Source: Gluconobacter kanchanaburiensis NBRC 103587 (GTDB lineage Bacteria > Pseudomonadota > Alphaproteobacteria > Acetobacterales > Acetobacteraceae). Taken from it: a stretch of DNA of 64,000 nucleotides. This document shows, piece by piece, positions 1 through 9,136 of this stretch (position 1 is the first letter of the stretch; each line of letters starts with the position of its first letter). Made by a program: the position numbers and the translations under genes. The notes under the pieces are model-generated. The model was given only the letters and a program-made list of their open reading frames with translations. It searched no databases and was not told the origin of the DNA. Location: contig NZ_BJVA01000006.1 in NCBI RefSeq assembly GCF_007988905.1, positions 62,001 through 126,000 of the forward strand, given 5' to 3'.

Positions 1-299
1 ACTACAGGAATGCTGAGTTTCTGACGAAGGGCGGGAAGGGCGATCGTGCTTGCCGTGTTGCAGGCAATGACCAGAACGTCGGGCTTCAGTCTGTCGCAGG
101 CTTCGCTCAGCAGGCTGACGATACGCGATGTGAGCGCATCATCTGGCTGCTCCCCGTAAGGGAACAGGGCCGTATCAGCGAGATAATCGATATGAAGGGC
201 AGGCAGGAGGTCGCGCAGGGCCTGCACGACGCCCATTCCGCCAATGCCGGAGTCAAAGACCAGACCCCGGTAGCCTGGCACGGATGCGCCAGTTTTCAT
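1..299 (-). CDS. murI: Glutamate racemase, N-terminal part (runs off the window)
   Basis: Interconverts L- and D-glutamate to supply D-Glu for peptidoglycan in the cytoplasm. Only about 99 codons from the ATG at 299-297 are inside the window. Visible are the N-terminal FDSGIGG motif (Asp16, Ser17), YLADTALFPYG (about 39-49) and VIACNTAST, whose Cys80 is the first of the two catalytic cysteines of the family. The start overlaps the pyrE stop by one base (TGATG), so the two are probably translated together. The C-terminal half with the second Cys lies outside. Another Asp/Glu racemase is possible, but the motif set fits MurI best. Confidence 0.9.
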   Translation of the reverse strand, partial: MKTGASVPGYRGLVFDSGIGGMGVVQALRDLLPALHIDYLADTALFPYGEQPDDALTSRIVSLLSEACDRLKPDVLVIACNTASTIALPALRQKLSIPV

Positions 300-1045
300 C
301 AGGCTTCCGCTTTGGCCTTGAGAGCGAGCGCTTCTTCGGCACTGCTCACGCCACCATGTTTTTTCGACCAGCCACAGGGATCTTCAAGGAAGCGGCGGAC
401 TTCGGCGCTGTCTTTTTCCGAAAAATAATCGCCTCCCGCGCAGGCTTCGAGCACGTCCCACCAGGTGCAGAGCGAATGCAGGGAAATGTCCATGTCCGCC
501 AGTGTCTTGTGGGCGCCAGGGAACACGCCATAGAAAAAGACAACGAAGGTATGGTTGACGATTGCCCCGGCGTCACGCAGCGCATTGGCAAAGCGGATCT
601 TTGAGGCGCCGTCCGTGGTCAGATCTTCGACCAGCAGGGTGCGCATGCCCTCGGGGACATCACCCTCGATCTGCGCGTTGCGGCCAAAGCCCTTGGGCTT
701 TTTGCGGACATACGCCATCGGGGTCATCATCCGGTCGGCAATCCAGGCTGCAAATGGAATGCCGGCGGTTTCGCCACCCACAACAGCGTCAATGCTTTCA
801 TAGCCGATGTGACGCCCGATCTTTTCAACGGCGAGTTCCATGATTTTGGTTCGTGCGCGCGGAAAAAAGATAATCTTACGGCAATCGATATAGACAGGCG
901 ATTTCCAGCCGGATGTCAGGGTGTAGGGATCTTCCGGACGGAAATTGATGGCTTTGATCTCAAGCAGGATACGGGCTGTCGTGAGGGCCGCGTCGCGGTC
1001 CCACTGGGTGCGGCCTGCCATGGGGCCATCGGCAAACTGGGTCAT
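299..1045 (-). CDS. pyrE: Orotate phosphoribosyltransferase
   Basis: Joins orotate and PRPP to make orotidine monophosphate in de novo pyrimidine synthesis. The 248-residue protein has the type I phosphoribosyltransferase PRPP loop LVEDLTTDGASK, an upstream TSGWKSPVYIDCRK segment and VGGETAGIPFAAWIADRM, all typical of PyrE. It is about 30 residues longer than the usual form because of a C-terminal tail after the Rossmann core, which I believe is common in alphaproteobacteria. It lies directly upstream of murI with a one-base overlap. Its 5' side faces a 218-base region that separates it from the divergent small gene at 1264. Confidence 0.95.
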   Translation of the reverse strand: MTQFADGPMAGRTQWDRDAALTTARILLEIKAINFRPEDPYTLTSGWKSPVYIDCRKIIFFPRARTKIMELAVEKIGRHIGYESIDAVVGGETAGIPFAAWIADRMMTPMAYVRKKPKGFGRNAQIEGDVPEGMRTLLVEDLTTDGASKIRFANALRDAGAIVNHTFVVFFYGVFPGAHKTLADMDISLHSLCTWWDVLEACAGGDYFSEKDSAEVRRFLEDPCGWSKKHGGVSSAEEALALKAKAEA

Positions 1046-1228
1046 GCGTGTCTCCGCTCACATCGTTTTATCGTGGTTTACCGGGCCGTCGCGAGGAAGG
1101 GTAGAGGCAATATGACGGAGCCTTTCCTGAATAAGCTCGAGGGGATAACGCCAGTATTTCCTGTCAGTGTTTTCGGGTGAGCCGATCTTCGGGCTTGCGT
1201 GTAAGCCCGGAGAGTTCTAGGGAGAGAT

Positions 1229-1247
1229 ATCGATATTCATTCTCATT
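1229..1247. promoter_or_regulatory. Candidate Fur box
   Basis: Read on the minus strand, these 19 bases match the classical Fur-box sequence AATGAGAATGATTATCATT at 16 of 19 positions by eye. The site lies 16 bases upstream of the GTG at 1264 of the small gene that follows, where a bound repressor could block transcription or initiation. A short GGGCTT/AAGCCC hairpin (1191-1208) lies further upstream. No clear -35/-10 pair was found. Confidence 0.4.
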
Positions 1248-1263
1248 TACGGCAGGATCAGAA

Positions 1264-1500
1264 GTGAGCATAGAAACCAGCCGGATCGGCCGGAAATGCG
1301 AACGCGCTGTTGTGACGGCCTATCAGGAACTGCGGGAGGTCGGACAGCAGGACATGCAGGCTTTCGCAGCCTGCACGACGCTTTACCGTATCCATCATCC
1401 CGAATCCTCAGTCACGGAAGCCCGGCGCCTGGTTGCGGAGTGGATTGATCATCACGTCGTTCGTCAGGCCAGAGGCCAGACCCCCGGCTGCGACTGCTGA
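1264..1500 (+). CDS. Small conserved-looking protein of unknown function
   Basis: I do not recognise this 78-residue protein. The GTG at 1264 is chosen because GGCAGGA lies about 7 bases upstream; an ATG at 1177 in the same frame has no such site and would place the Fur-like box inside the gene. The sequence looks mainly helical (ERAVVTAYQELREVG, then ARRLVAEWIDHHV) and ends in GCDC, with further single cysteines near residues 10 and 33. There is no signal peptide or membrane segment. It is convergent with gltA, 15 bases away. An iron-related role is only inferred from the upstream site. Confidence 0.6.
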   Translation: MSIETSRIGRKCERAVVTAYQELREVGQQDMQAFAACTTLYRIHHPESSVTEARRLVAEWIDHHVVRQARGQTPGCDC

Positions 1501-1507
1501 ATTTGCG

Positions 1508-1525
1508 GAGGGGCTTCAGCCCCTC
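1508..1525. terminator. Hairpin at the gltA stop codon
   Basis: GAGGGGCT and AGCCCCTC form a perfect 8-base stem with a two-base loop between the convergent ends of gltA and the small gene. The gltA stop codon falls in the loop and adjoining stem. There is no T-run on either side, so it may be an mRNA 3' end structure rather than a classical intrinsic terminator. Confidence 0.4.
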
Positions 1526-2811
1526 TCACTCATGGGAACGAATGCTCTTTCCGCCGCGCCTGTATAGAGCTGTCTTGGGCGGCTGATCCGAACCGACGGC
1601 TCCTCGATCATTTCCTTCCACTGACTGACCCATCCCGCGGTGCGTGCGACCGCAAAGAGGACGGTGAACATGCTCTTGGGAATTCCCAGAGCCTTGAGAA
1701 TCAGCCCCGAATAAAAATCAACGTTCGGATAGAGGCGACGGCTGACGAAGTAGTCATCCTCCATTGCCACACGTTCCAGCTCCATCGCCAGATCCAGCAA
1801 GGGATCCCGCTTGAGGCCCAGCTCCTCAATCACTTCATGGCAGGTCGCCTGCAGGATCTTCGCGCGCGGATCGAAATTCTTGTAGACGCGATGGCCAAAG
1901 CCCATCAGGCGTACGCCGGAATTGCGGTTTTTGACCTCGTTGAGGAAGGCCGGGATACCGTCCCGGGTACCTATGGTTTCCAGCATGCCGAGTGCGGCCT
2001 CGTTGGCGCCGCCATGCGCAGGTCCCCATAGGGCGGCAATGCCAGCCGCGATACAGGCATAGGGGTTCGCACCGGTCGAGCCTACGAGGCGGACGGTCGT
2101 CGTGGAGGCGTTTTGCTCATGATCGGCATGGAGCAGAAGGATGCGGTCCATCGCGCGGGCCAGCACAGGATTGACCCGGTAGTGGTTGCCAGGTCGGGCA
2201 AACAGCATGTGCAGGAAGTTCTCGGAGAACGACATTTCCTCATCGGGATAGATGAACGGTTCGCCGATGGAATATTTGTAGGCCCAGGCGGCGATGGTTG
2301 GAACTTTGGCGATCAGGCGACGGGCAGAGAGATCGCGTGCTTCCGGCTGCGAGATATCGAGGCCATCGTGATAGAAGGCCGAGAGCGCGCCGACAGTACC
2401 GCACAGGATGGCCATCGGATGGGCATCGCGGCGAAAACCGTTGAAGAAGTTGCGGATCTGTTCATTCAGCAGGCGGTGAGTGTTCATGTCCGTGCGGAAA
2501 GTCTGGTACTGGCTCGCCGTTGGCAGTTCACCGTAAAGCAGCAGATAGGCCGTTTCCGTGAAGCTGGCATTGACGGCCAGATCTTCTATTGGATAGCCGC
2601 GATGCAGCAGAACACCTTTGTCACCATCAATATAGCTGATGGCACTTGTACAGGTGGCAGTACTTCCCAGCCCGGGATCGTAGGAAAAGATGCCCGTTTT
2701 CTGGGACAGGGCTCGCATATCCACCACATCCGGGCCGATTGTCCCCTCCAGAATAGGAAACTGACGACTAACGCCGTCAAGACATACGGTTGCGGAACGT
2801 TTTTCGGACAT
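1516..2811 (-). CDS. gltA: Citrate synthase
   Basis: Condenses oxaloacetate and acetyl-CoA into citrate, the entry step of the TCA cycle. The protein carries the family signature GFGHRVYK followed by DPRA (about residue 310), the upstream [10 protein letters not shown] segment with the oxaloacetate-binding His, and [10 protein letters not shown] start it at the ATG at 2811-2809 (431 residues, MSEKRSATV), because the in-frame upstream codon at 2823 is TTG. Its length and N-terminal domain match the hexameric bacterial type. In acetic acid bacteria the enzyme is also tied to acetate resistance. A palindrome lies about 42 bases upstream of the start. Confidence 0.95.
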   Translation of the reverse strand: MSEKRSATVCLDGVSRQFPILEGTIGPDVVDMRALSQKTGIFSYDPGLGSTATCTSAISYIDGDKGVLLHRGYPIEDLAVNASFTETAYLLLYGELPTASQYQTFRTDMNTHRLLNEQIRNFFNGFRRDAHPMAILCGTVGALSAFYHDGLDISQPEARDLSARRLIAKVPTIAAWAYKYSIGEPFIYPDEEMSFSENFLHMLFARPGNHYRVNPVLARAMDRILLLHADHEQNASTTTVRLVGSTGANPYACIAAGIAALWGPAHGGANEAALGMLETIGTRDGIPAFLNEVKNRNSGVRLMGFGHRVYKNFDPRAKILQATCHEVIEELGLKRDPLLDLAMELERVAMEDDYFVSRRLYPNVDFYSGLILKALGIPKSMFTVLFAVARTAGWVSQWKEMIEEPSVRISRPRQLYTGAAERAFVPMSERG

Positions 2812-2852
2812 GATGATTTTCAAACCGGCCTATGAAGTGAGATCTACGAGAA

Positions 2853-2870
2853 AGAATAGTACGCTATTCT
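2853..2870. repeat. Inverted repeat upstream of gltA
   Basis: AGAATAG and CTATTCT flank TACG, a perfect 7-base inverted repeat 42 bases upstream of the gltA ATG. It sits in the 106 bases between the sixA-like gene end and gltA, where the gltA promoter must lie. It could be an operator or a small transcript hairpin. Confidence 0.4.
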
Positions 2871-2917
2871 ATCTTCGAAAGGTTTTTTGTGTCTAGAGAC
2901 GCCGTCGGAGAGATGTT

Positions 2918-3436
2918 TCAGGGTAGCAAAACCCGTGCGGGCCTGATTGTGGAAGGGCGTGCATCCATCCACTCCCTGGCAATGTCAAAAATCGTCAATG
3001 CTGCAATCGGGTAGCCGTTGGCCAAAGCGGAAAATCGGGTCTCCGTCCGGGCGGCTCCCAGCAGATCATGGATAAGATTGCCGAGTGCCGGGTTATGTCC
3101 AACAATCATCAATGTTCTGATGGTATCGGGAGTACCGTGAATCAGGTTGTAAAGATCGTCGGGCGTTGCTGAATACAGACTGTCTTCGATCATGACCGAA
3201 GGTCTGTCTGACAGGGACGTTAGAATATTCCGGGTGGTCTGCCGGGTGCGGAGAGCCGGACTACACAGGACCTGAAAGGGCCGTGGGAGATCTAGCCGGG
3301 CAATCTGCTGACCAATCAGGGAAGCCTGCTGCAAGCCCAGAGCAGTCAAGGGGCGTCCTCTGTCCCCCTGTTCCTGGGGACCATATGTCGCTGCCTGAGC
3401 GTGCCGTAGAAGAAGGAGCTGGCCGGAGGACATCAC
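2918..3436 (-). CDS. sixA: SixA-type phosphohistidine phosphatase
   Basis: A histidine-phosphatase-superfamily protein of 172 residues, the short SixA size. The catalytic LLRHAQA motif (His11) is followed by the second conserved Arg in the SPALRTRQT region and by the GHNP motif (about residue 116). SixA proteins remove phosphate from histidine of phosphotransfer or PTS proteins; the partner here is unknown. Its ATG overlaps the chorismate mutase stop by four bases (ATGA), so it is the downstream member of a metallophosphatase-chorismate mutase-sixA unit. Confidence 0.8.
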   Translation of the reverse strand: MMSSGQLLLLRHAQAATYGPQEQGDRGRPLTALGLQQASLIGQQIARLDLPRPFQVLCSPALRTRQTTRNILTSLSDRPSVMIEDSLYSATPDDLYNLIHGTPDTIRTLMIVGHNPALGNLIHDLLGAARTETRFSALANGYPIAALTIFDIAREWMDARPSTIRPARVLLP

Positions 3437-3777
3437 TCGTTGCGGGCGTTACGGCTGTCCGCGGCGATGGCTTCATGATGGCGGATGACTTCTCGGATGA
3501 CGAAAGCGAGAAATTTCTCGGCGAAATCGGGGTCCAGATGCGCGTCTTGCGCCAGTTGACGCAAGCGTTCGATCTGCCGGGTTTCGCGCGACGGATCAGC
3601 GGGCGGAAGATGGGCGCGGGCCTTGAGCTTCCCAACTTCCTGTGTGCAGCGGAAGCGTTCCGCCAGCATGTGGACCAGTGCCGCATCTATGTTGTCGATA
3701 CTGGCGCGCAGACGTTCGAGTTCCTTATGGGCAGGGTCTGGCGTACAGGGGACGGAGGAGGTGGGTTCAGGGTTCAT
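3433..3777 (-). CDS. Chorismate mutase, AroQ fold
   Basis: Rearranges chorismate to prephenate for phenylalanine and tyrosine synthesis. The 114-residue protein is a stand-alone all-helical AroQ domain: LERLRASIDNID (first Arg), LAERFRCTQEVGKLKA (Arg and Lys of the active site), then REVIRHHEAIA. A 20-residue Pro/Thr-rich leader precedes the domain. There is no signal peptide, so it acts in the cytoplasm. It overlaps the phosphatase upstream by 11 bases and the sixA-like gene downstream by four. Confidence 0.88.
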   Translation of the reverse strand: MNPEPTSSVPCTPDPAHKELERLRASIDNIDAALVHMLAERFRCTQEVGKLKARAHLPPADPSRETRQIERLRQLAQDAHLDPDFAEKFLAFVIREVIRHHEAIAADSRNARNE

Positions 3778-4453
3778 TCAGGTCGATCCATGCTAGGTGA
3801 CCGCCTTTCCCGGCACCAAGATCGGTGAAGACGGCTGTACCCCCCAGACGTCCCGTCCGGCGCCAGGGGCGCCCGTCGGTAGAACGGCGGTCATGGCCGA
3901 CATAGACCGTCATTCCCTCGGGAATACGGTTGATCCAGGTCAGGCGGCGTTCGGGATAGCCATCCGGCTGCATGCGGCCGGTGGTTTCACCAAAAAGGGC
4001 GCGGGAAAGCGGTGCTGACATCTCTCCCAGACCCGGCATGGGCGGGAGAGACAGCATCGCCGTATGAAATCCGCCATGCACGAATAGTGATCGTCCAATC
4101 CGCAGCCAGGTAGGGGCCTGGTCGATTGCTCCGTATATCCGTTCAGGCAGGCCCTCGTATTCGGGCAGTGAGATCTGGCGCAGGGTTTCCTCAAGCGGCG
4201 GATCGCGCCTCAGGCGCCGCCCTTCCAGCGCACGGCCGAGCTTGCGGTCATGGTTGCCGAGAATGAAGAGACCTCGCTGCTGCTCCAGAAGTTCGAGCAT
4301 GAGCTCCATCACCCCGGCACTGTCAGGTCCGTGATCGACGAGATCTCCAAGCTGGATAATGAAGCGGTCAGTCGCCGTTGCATGTCTGAAAGCATTGAAA
4401 TCACCATGCACGTCTCCCACCACGCGGATACCGTGCTCACGGATTCGCGTCAT
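3767..4453 (-). CDS. Calcineurin-like metallophosphatase
   Basis: A 228-residue PPP-family-like phosphoesterase with the metal-ligand motifs in order: GDVHGD (about 13-18), GDLVDHG (about 36-42), GNHDR (about 70-74), a central HGG and C-terminal GHD. Bacterial relatives are protein phosphatases of the PrpA/PrpE type or diadenosine tetraphosphatases; the substrate cannot be read from the sequence. It is cytoplasmic by lack of signal or membrane segments. It follows smc after 112 bases and overlaps the chorismate mutase by 11 bases. Confidence 0.85.
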   Translation of the reverse strand: MTRIREHGIRVVGDVHGDFNAFRHATATDRFIIQLGDLVDHGPDSAGVMELMLELLEQQRGLFILGNHDRKLGRALEGRRLRRDPPLEETLRQISLPEYEGLPERIYGAIDQAPTWLRIGRSLFVHGGFHTAMLSLPPMPGLGEMSAPLSRALFGETTGRMQPDGYPERRLTWINRIPEGMTVYVGHDRRSTDGRPWRRTGRLGGTAVFTDLGAGKGGHLAWIDLNEP

Positions 4454-4565
4454 GACAGGAGCGGGGAGAGGTGGATCAACGAAGATGGCGTGTGCTTTCC
4501 GATTTTCCCTCTATCAAAAGGCCAGAATGGCTTAACGTCAATTTATCTGTTTCAGAAATCTGATG

Positions 4566-7500
4566 TCAGCCGTCCACAAGGGCCGTCGCATGCCCCAGAT
4601 CGACCGAGAGGACGCGACTGACACCGCGCTCCTGCATCGTGACGCCGTATAGACGATCCATATGCGCCATCGTCAGTTGATGATGTGTCACGACGAGAAA
4701 ACGTGTTCCCGCTTCTTTCGTCATATCGGACAGCAGGGAGCAGAAACGCTCGACATTCGCGTCGTCAAGCGGCGCGTCGACTTCGTCGAGCACGCAGATC
4801 GGAGCCGGGTTGCAGCGGAAGGTCGCAAAGATCAGCGACAGCGCTGTCAGCGCCTGTTCGCCACCGGAGAGCAGGGACAGGGTGGAAAGTTTCTTGCCCG
4901 GAGGCTGTGCAAAGATTTCCAGCCCCGCTTCCAATGGATCGTCGCTGCCAACCATACCGAGATGGGCGCGACCACCCCCGAACATGCGGGCGAACAGGGA
5001 CTGGAAATGGCGATCCACCTCAGTGAAGACTGCTAGCAGGCGCTCGCGACCCTCCCGGTTGATCGTCCCGATCCCTCCCCTGAGGCGATTGATGGCTGCA
5101 GTAAGCTCCGCATGTTCGCGCGCGATGGTTTCTGCCGTCTCACGCGCTTCCTCAAATTCGGCTTCCGCCCGAAGGTTGACGGCTCCGAGATCTTCACGCT
5201 CGCGGACCAGACGGGAAAGGCGACGTCGGGTGGAGGTCTCGGCCTGCTCGGACAAATCGGACGGGTATGATGCGCCCTGTGCCGCTCCTTCCGGCGGATC
5301 GCTCTCTGCAAGCAGACGCTCCCGGGCAGCGACAGCCTGTTCGGCCCGTTCCTTCAGTCGCGCAATGGCCTCGCGAGCTGCCGCCAGAGCAAGGTCGGCA
5401 CTCCGGCGCTTTTCCAGGGCTTCCAGTCCGGCGGCGCCTGCGGCTTCATCCCGTGCGCGCGCATCGTCGTAAGCTTCCTGAGTCTCTGCAAGCGTCTGAT
5501 CGTGTCTGGCCAGTCTGTTCTGCAATTCGGTCGGAACAGCAGCAACGGTCCGCAGGCTTTCTTCCAGCAGGTCACGCCGGGCCCGCAGGTCCGCCAGAGC
5601 GGGTTCAGCCTCCCGGATCCGCTGTTGCAAGGTCTCGATGCTGGCATGTGCCGCGGCCAGCGCGCCCGTCAGGCGGACTTCTTCAAGTGCGAAATGGCTT
5701 TCCTGCGTTCGGAGTGTTTCCAGACCGGCGCGTGTCTGCCTGAGGACGTCAGTTGCATCGCGGACTGTCTGTTCCAGCACAGCAGGGTCCGGGCGTTGCG
5801 TCAGTTCGTCCGATTGTTTCGCGTGGTCTGCCCGCAGGCGCTCAATCAGGGCATTAAGGTCTTTCTGGCGGGGGATGAGGGCGGAGCGGCGTGCCTGTGC
5901 CGTAGCGGCGGCCTGTTCATGGCCTTGAAGTCGGCGGGCGAGCGTTTCCGACTGTTCACGACTGGCCCGTGCGTTTTGAGATGCAATGTCGGCCTCCGCA
6001 CTGACGCGCTCAAAAATACGACGTGATGCGTCGGCAGCCGCAGAAAGGCTCTCTACATCCGGTCTGGTATTTTTTTCGCGGAGAGCCTGTCTCTGGCTTG
6101 TGAGGCGTTCCTGCTCGTCTTTCAGACGGGCCAGACTGTCCGCGAGATCCTGCAGCCGCGTCAGCGTTGCGTCATGCCGTAGCACGGCCTGATCAAGGGT
6201 CCGGGCCGCGGCATCCGCGGCATTCCGGCTGTCCTGAACGAGGTTGCTGGCGTTCCTGTATGCCTCGCGGGCCTTTTCGGCCTCCTGCGCGCAGGTCAGG
6301 GCTGTAGCCTGAAGAGCATCAGGCGCGGGATACGCGGCGAGTTCGGATTCGGCCTGGGTATGAGTGGAACGGGCAGCGGTCAGGGCCTCTTCAGCTCCCT
6401 GACGATGCTGACTGGCCTGTTCCCACTGGTTGCGCGCCAGTGCGGCTTTCTGTTCGAGCCGGGACGCGGCTGTACGGGCTTCTGCCAGTTGCGGCTCAAG
6501 CGTCGCACGGTCCCGGCGAAGCGTGGACAGTGTGGACACAGCTTGTTCACGTGTCTGGATGGTTTCGGCATAGGCTGCGCTCAGAGCCGGCTGTGCCGCC
6601 TTATGGGATGTGAGGAGAGCCAGATTTTCCGTGAGGCGCTGACGCTGCTCAAAACGGATTGCTCCGGGATCGGGCGCGTCGGCAGAGCGCGTAAAACCGT
6701 CCCAGCGCCATAAAGCGCCGCTGCGGCAGACAAGAACCTGCCCTGGCAGGAGGGTTTTCTGCAATGACGGTCCAGCGGACTCATCCTCGAGGAGGAATGC
6801 CGCGCTCAGACAACGATGCAGGGCCTCGGGCACCTGAAGGAACGCGGAGAGCGGCCGACCTGCTGGCGGGCTTTGTGTTTCCAGCCCTTCCAGCATGCGC
6901 CAGCGACGGTCTGCGGGAATTGTGTCAGGCGCAAGAGATGCATCAAGCCCATCGGCCAGAACGGCTGCCACGGCGGGAACCAGATCCGCAGGGAGATCCA
7001 GTACGCTTTCAAGCGGCTCCGGCTGTGCGGCAACACTACCCAGCGCCTGCTCAAGACCGTCACATTCACCCTGCGTGCGTAGGATGAGTGTCTCCAGTTC
7101 AGCCAGTGCCTGCCGCGCGCTGTTTTCACGCTCCTGGGCACGGGCGAGAGTGGCTTCAGTCTTCACAAGTGCTGTTTGGAGTGTATCCAGCTGCTTTTCT
7201 TTTTCAAGAACGGCGTTGCGTGCTGCCTGAAGCGTTTCATCCGGAACGAGGCCGGTTTCCGCAGAGGCTTCGATCGTTGCCGCTGCCATCGCCTTATGAC
7301 GGGCCTGCTCGAGAATGCTTTGGCTCTGTTCGACCGCGCGGACAAGCGCTTTCTGACGCTGAGTTCCCTCTTCTGCCGCCGCCCGTGCTTCCAGCCACCG
7401 CGTGCTACAGGTTTCCTGTTCCTGCAGGGCGTCTTTTTCCTGCTTCTGCGCCTGATCGAGGTTCGTTGCGATCTTTTCGCAGGCATCCTCCAGTTCGAAG

Positions 7501-9101
7501 CGCATCTCGTCACTGAGCAACGTCTCTCGTGCGGTGTCTTGCGCCGCCTGATCCTGCCGTATCTGGCTTCCCGTGGTCTGGATGCGCCTGTCCAGATCGG
7601 CTTCGTTGGCCAGAAGGGCTTCGAGACGGCTTTTTCCTTCCGTCAGAGCGCGGCTGTCCAACTCGGCTTTCAGGCGTGCGTCATGGAGGGCTTCTGTGCA
7701 GTCATGCTCACGCTCACTGTCGGACGCGGATTGCGTCTGCATTGATAAGACTTCATTTCGCAAAGTCTCCAAAGCCTGTTGATCTGGTGCAGCCCTTTCC
7801 AGAACGATAATTTCCGCCTCAAGGCTCTGAAGGGAGGCGATTTCCGTATCCAGTCGGATCGTCAGGGAATCGAGCCCCTGCATGACGGTATCCCGCCGGA
7901 TGGCTTCCGCATCCCGCACACGGATCGCGTTTTCCAGTTCGGTCGCCTGATCCTTTTCCGTCGAGGCCAAATGTGCGATCTCGGTCCTGCAGACGTGCAG
8001 TCTGCCCGGCAGTGTGGTTGCCTCCTCATGAAGGGCGGCTTGGTCCTGTGTTGCGACCGCAAGACTTTCCCGGTCGTCTGAAAGACTACGCTCGCTTCGG
8101 GCCAGATCGTCCTGCGCCTGTTCGAGGCGAAGACGGGTTTCAAGCTCGGTTTGTTGCGCGCGTTCGAAGTCCTGTTTCAGTGTTTCGGACTGGACTTTGA
8201 GGCGTTCCAGGGCGCTGCGAAGGCGGTCCGTCTCTTCACGTGCTTCCGGGGCGGCCTTGCGTGTCTCGAATTCGGTAATTGCAGCGGCTTCCGCATCAGC
8301 TTCTGCTTTTTTTAAAGCTTCGCGGGCCTTGGCCAGATCGTCGCGGCTGCGCTGTACCGCAAGGTTGGCGCGGGCGTGAAGCAGTGCGTGAAGCTCTGTC
8401 TCCGTCAGGCGAATTTTTTCTGATATTTCACGATATTTCCGCGCCTGTGCGGTCTGGCCTTCAAGGCTTGTCAGCCGTTCCTCGAGCTGAAGGCGCAGGT
8501 CTTCGGCGCGGGAAAGATTCGTCTCGGTTTGGCGCAGTTTGAGTTCGGCGTCGTGCCGCCGGGCGTGCAGCCCGGTGATGCCCGCGGCTTCTTCCAGCAG
8601 CAGGCGGCGTTCTTCAGGTTTGGCTGCAATGAGCTGGCCGACGCGGTTCTGACTGATGATGGCGGAACTGCGGGCACCGGACGCCAGATCGGCAAACAGG
8701 GTCTGGACGTCCCGTGCCCGCATGACGCGGCCATTGATCCGGTATTCGCTGCCTGAGCCGCGTTCGGCGCGGCGTGTGATTTCCAGTTCTTCCGCGTCCT
8801 GGAAGGGGGAAGGCGCCAGACCGGCCGCGTTACTGAGATGGAGCGTGACCTGTGCGAGGTTTCGGGCTGAGCGTGCCCCAGTCCCCGCGAAAATCAGATC
8901 GTCGAGTTCCCCCCCTCGAAGGGCGCGGGCGGAGGTTTCGCCCATCGCCCATCGTAGCCCCTCGACGACATTGGATTTGCCACAGCCATTCGGCCCGATG
9001 ATCCCCGTCAGACCTGGAAGGATATCGAGACGCACCTCATCGGCGAAACTCTTGAAACCGCCGATGCTCAGGCGGTCGATCGTCGTGGTGCTGCTAGACA
9101 T
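4566..9101 (-). CDS. smc: Chromosome segregation ATPase SMC
   Basis: Condensin-type ATPase that extrudes and organises chromosomal DNA with ScpA and ScpB. The N-terminal head has the Walker A GPNGCGKS (about 37-44). The C-terminal head has the ABC signature LLSGGEQ (about 1409), Walker B VLDEVDAPLDD (about 1435) and VVTHHQ. Two very long Glu/Gln/Ala-rich coiled coils flank a hinge region near residues 690-840 (LPADLVPAVAAVL, then LWRWDGF). At 1511 residues it is roughly 300 longer than the usual 1150-1200, through longer arms. It follows the two DsbA-like genes after 35 bases. Confidence 0.95.
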   Translation of the reverse strand: MSSSTTTIDRLSIGGFKSFADEVRLDILPGLTGIIGPNGCGKSNVVEGLRWAMGETSARALRGGELDDLIFAGTGARSARNLAQVTLHLSNAAGLAPSPFQDAEELEITRRAERGSGSEYRINGRVMRARDVQTLFADLASGARSSAIISQNRVGQLIAAKPEERRLLLEEAAGITGLHARRHDAELKLRQTETNLSRAEDLRLQLEERLTSLEGQTAQARKYREISEKIRLTETELHALLHARANLAVQRSRDDLAKAREALKKAEADAEAAAITEFETRKAAPEAREETDRLRSALERLKVQSETLKQDFERAQQTELETRLRLEQAQDDLARSERSLSDDRESLAVATQDQAALHEEATTLPGRLHVCRTEIAHLASTEKDQATELENAIRVRDAEAIRRDTVMQGLDSLTIRLDTEIASLQSLEAEIIVLERAAPDQQALETLRNEVLSMQTQSASDSEREHDCTEALHDARLKAELDSRALTEGKSRLEALLANEADLDRRIQTTGSQIRQDQAAQDTARETLLSDEMRFELEDACEKIATNLDQAQKQEKDALQEQETCSTRWLEARAAAEEGTQRQKALVRAVEQSQSILEQARHKAMAAATIEASAETGLVPDETLQAARNAVLEKEKQLDTLQTALVKTEATLARAQERENSARQALAELETLILRTQGECDGLEQALGSVAAQPEPLESVLDLPADLVPAVAAVLADGLDASLAPDTIPADRRWRMLEGLETQSPPAGRPLSAFLQVPEALHRCLSAAFLLEDESAGPSLQKTLLPGQVLVCRSGALWRWDGFTRSADAPDPGAIRFEQRQRLTENLALLTSHKAAQPALSAAYAETIQTREQAVSTLSTLRRDRATLEPQLAEARTAASRLEQKAALARNQWEQASQHRQGAEEALTAARSTHTQAESELAAYPAPDALQATALTCAQEAEKAREAYRNASNLVQDSRNAADAAARTLDQAVLRHDATLTRLQDLADSLARLKDEQERLTSQRQALREKNTRPDVESLSAAADASRRIFERVSAEADIASQNARASREQSETLARRLQGHEQAAATAQARRSALIPRQKDLNALIERLRADHAKQSDELTQRPDPAVLEQTVRDATDVLRQTRAGLETLRTQESHFALEEVRLTGALAAAHASIETLQQRIREAEPALADLRARRDLLEESLRTVAAVPTELQNRLARHDQTLAETQEAYDDARARDEAAGAAGLEALEKRRSADLALAAAREAIARLKERAEQAVAARERLLAESDPPEGAAQGASYPSDLSEQAETSTRRRLSRLVREREDLGAVNLRAEAEFEEARETAETIAREHAELTAAINRLRGGIGTINREGRERLLAVFTEVDRHFQSLFARMFGGGRAHLGMVGSDDPLEAGLEIFAQPPGKKLSTLSLLSGGEQALTALSLIFATFRCNPAPICVLDEVDAPLDDANVERFCSLLSDMTKEAGTRFLVVTHHQLTMAHMDRLYGVTMQERGVSRVLSVDLGHATALVDG

Positions 9102-9136
9102 CGGGGAAAGGAAATACCGGTCCTAAGTGGAGTTGA

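Noticed and set aside
2113-2835. 240-codon plus-strand frame over the gltA 5' half
   Set aside because: Antisense to the well-supported citrate synthase; no independent motif.
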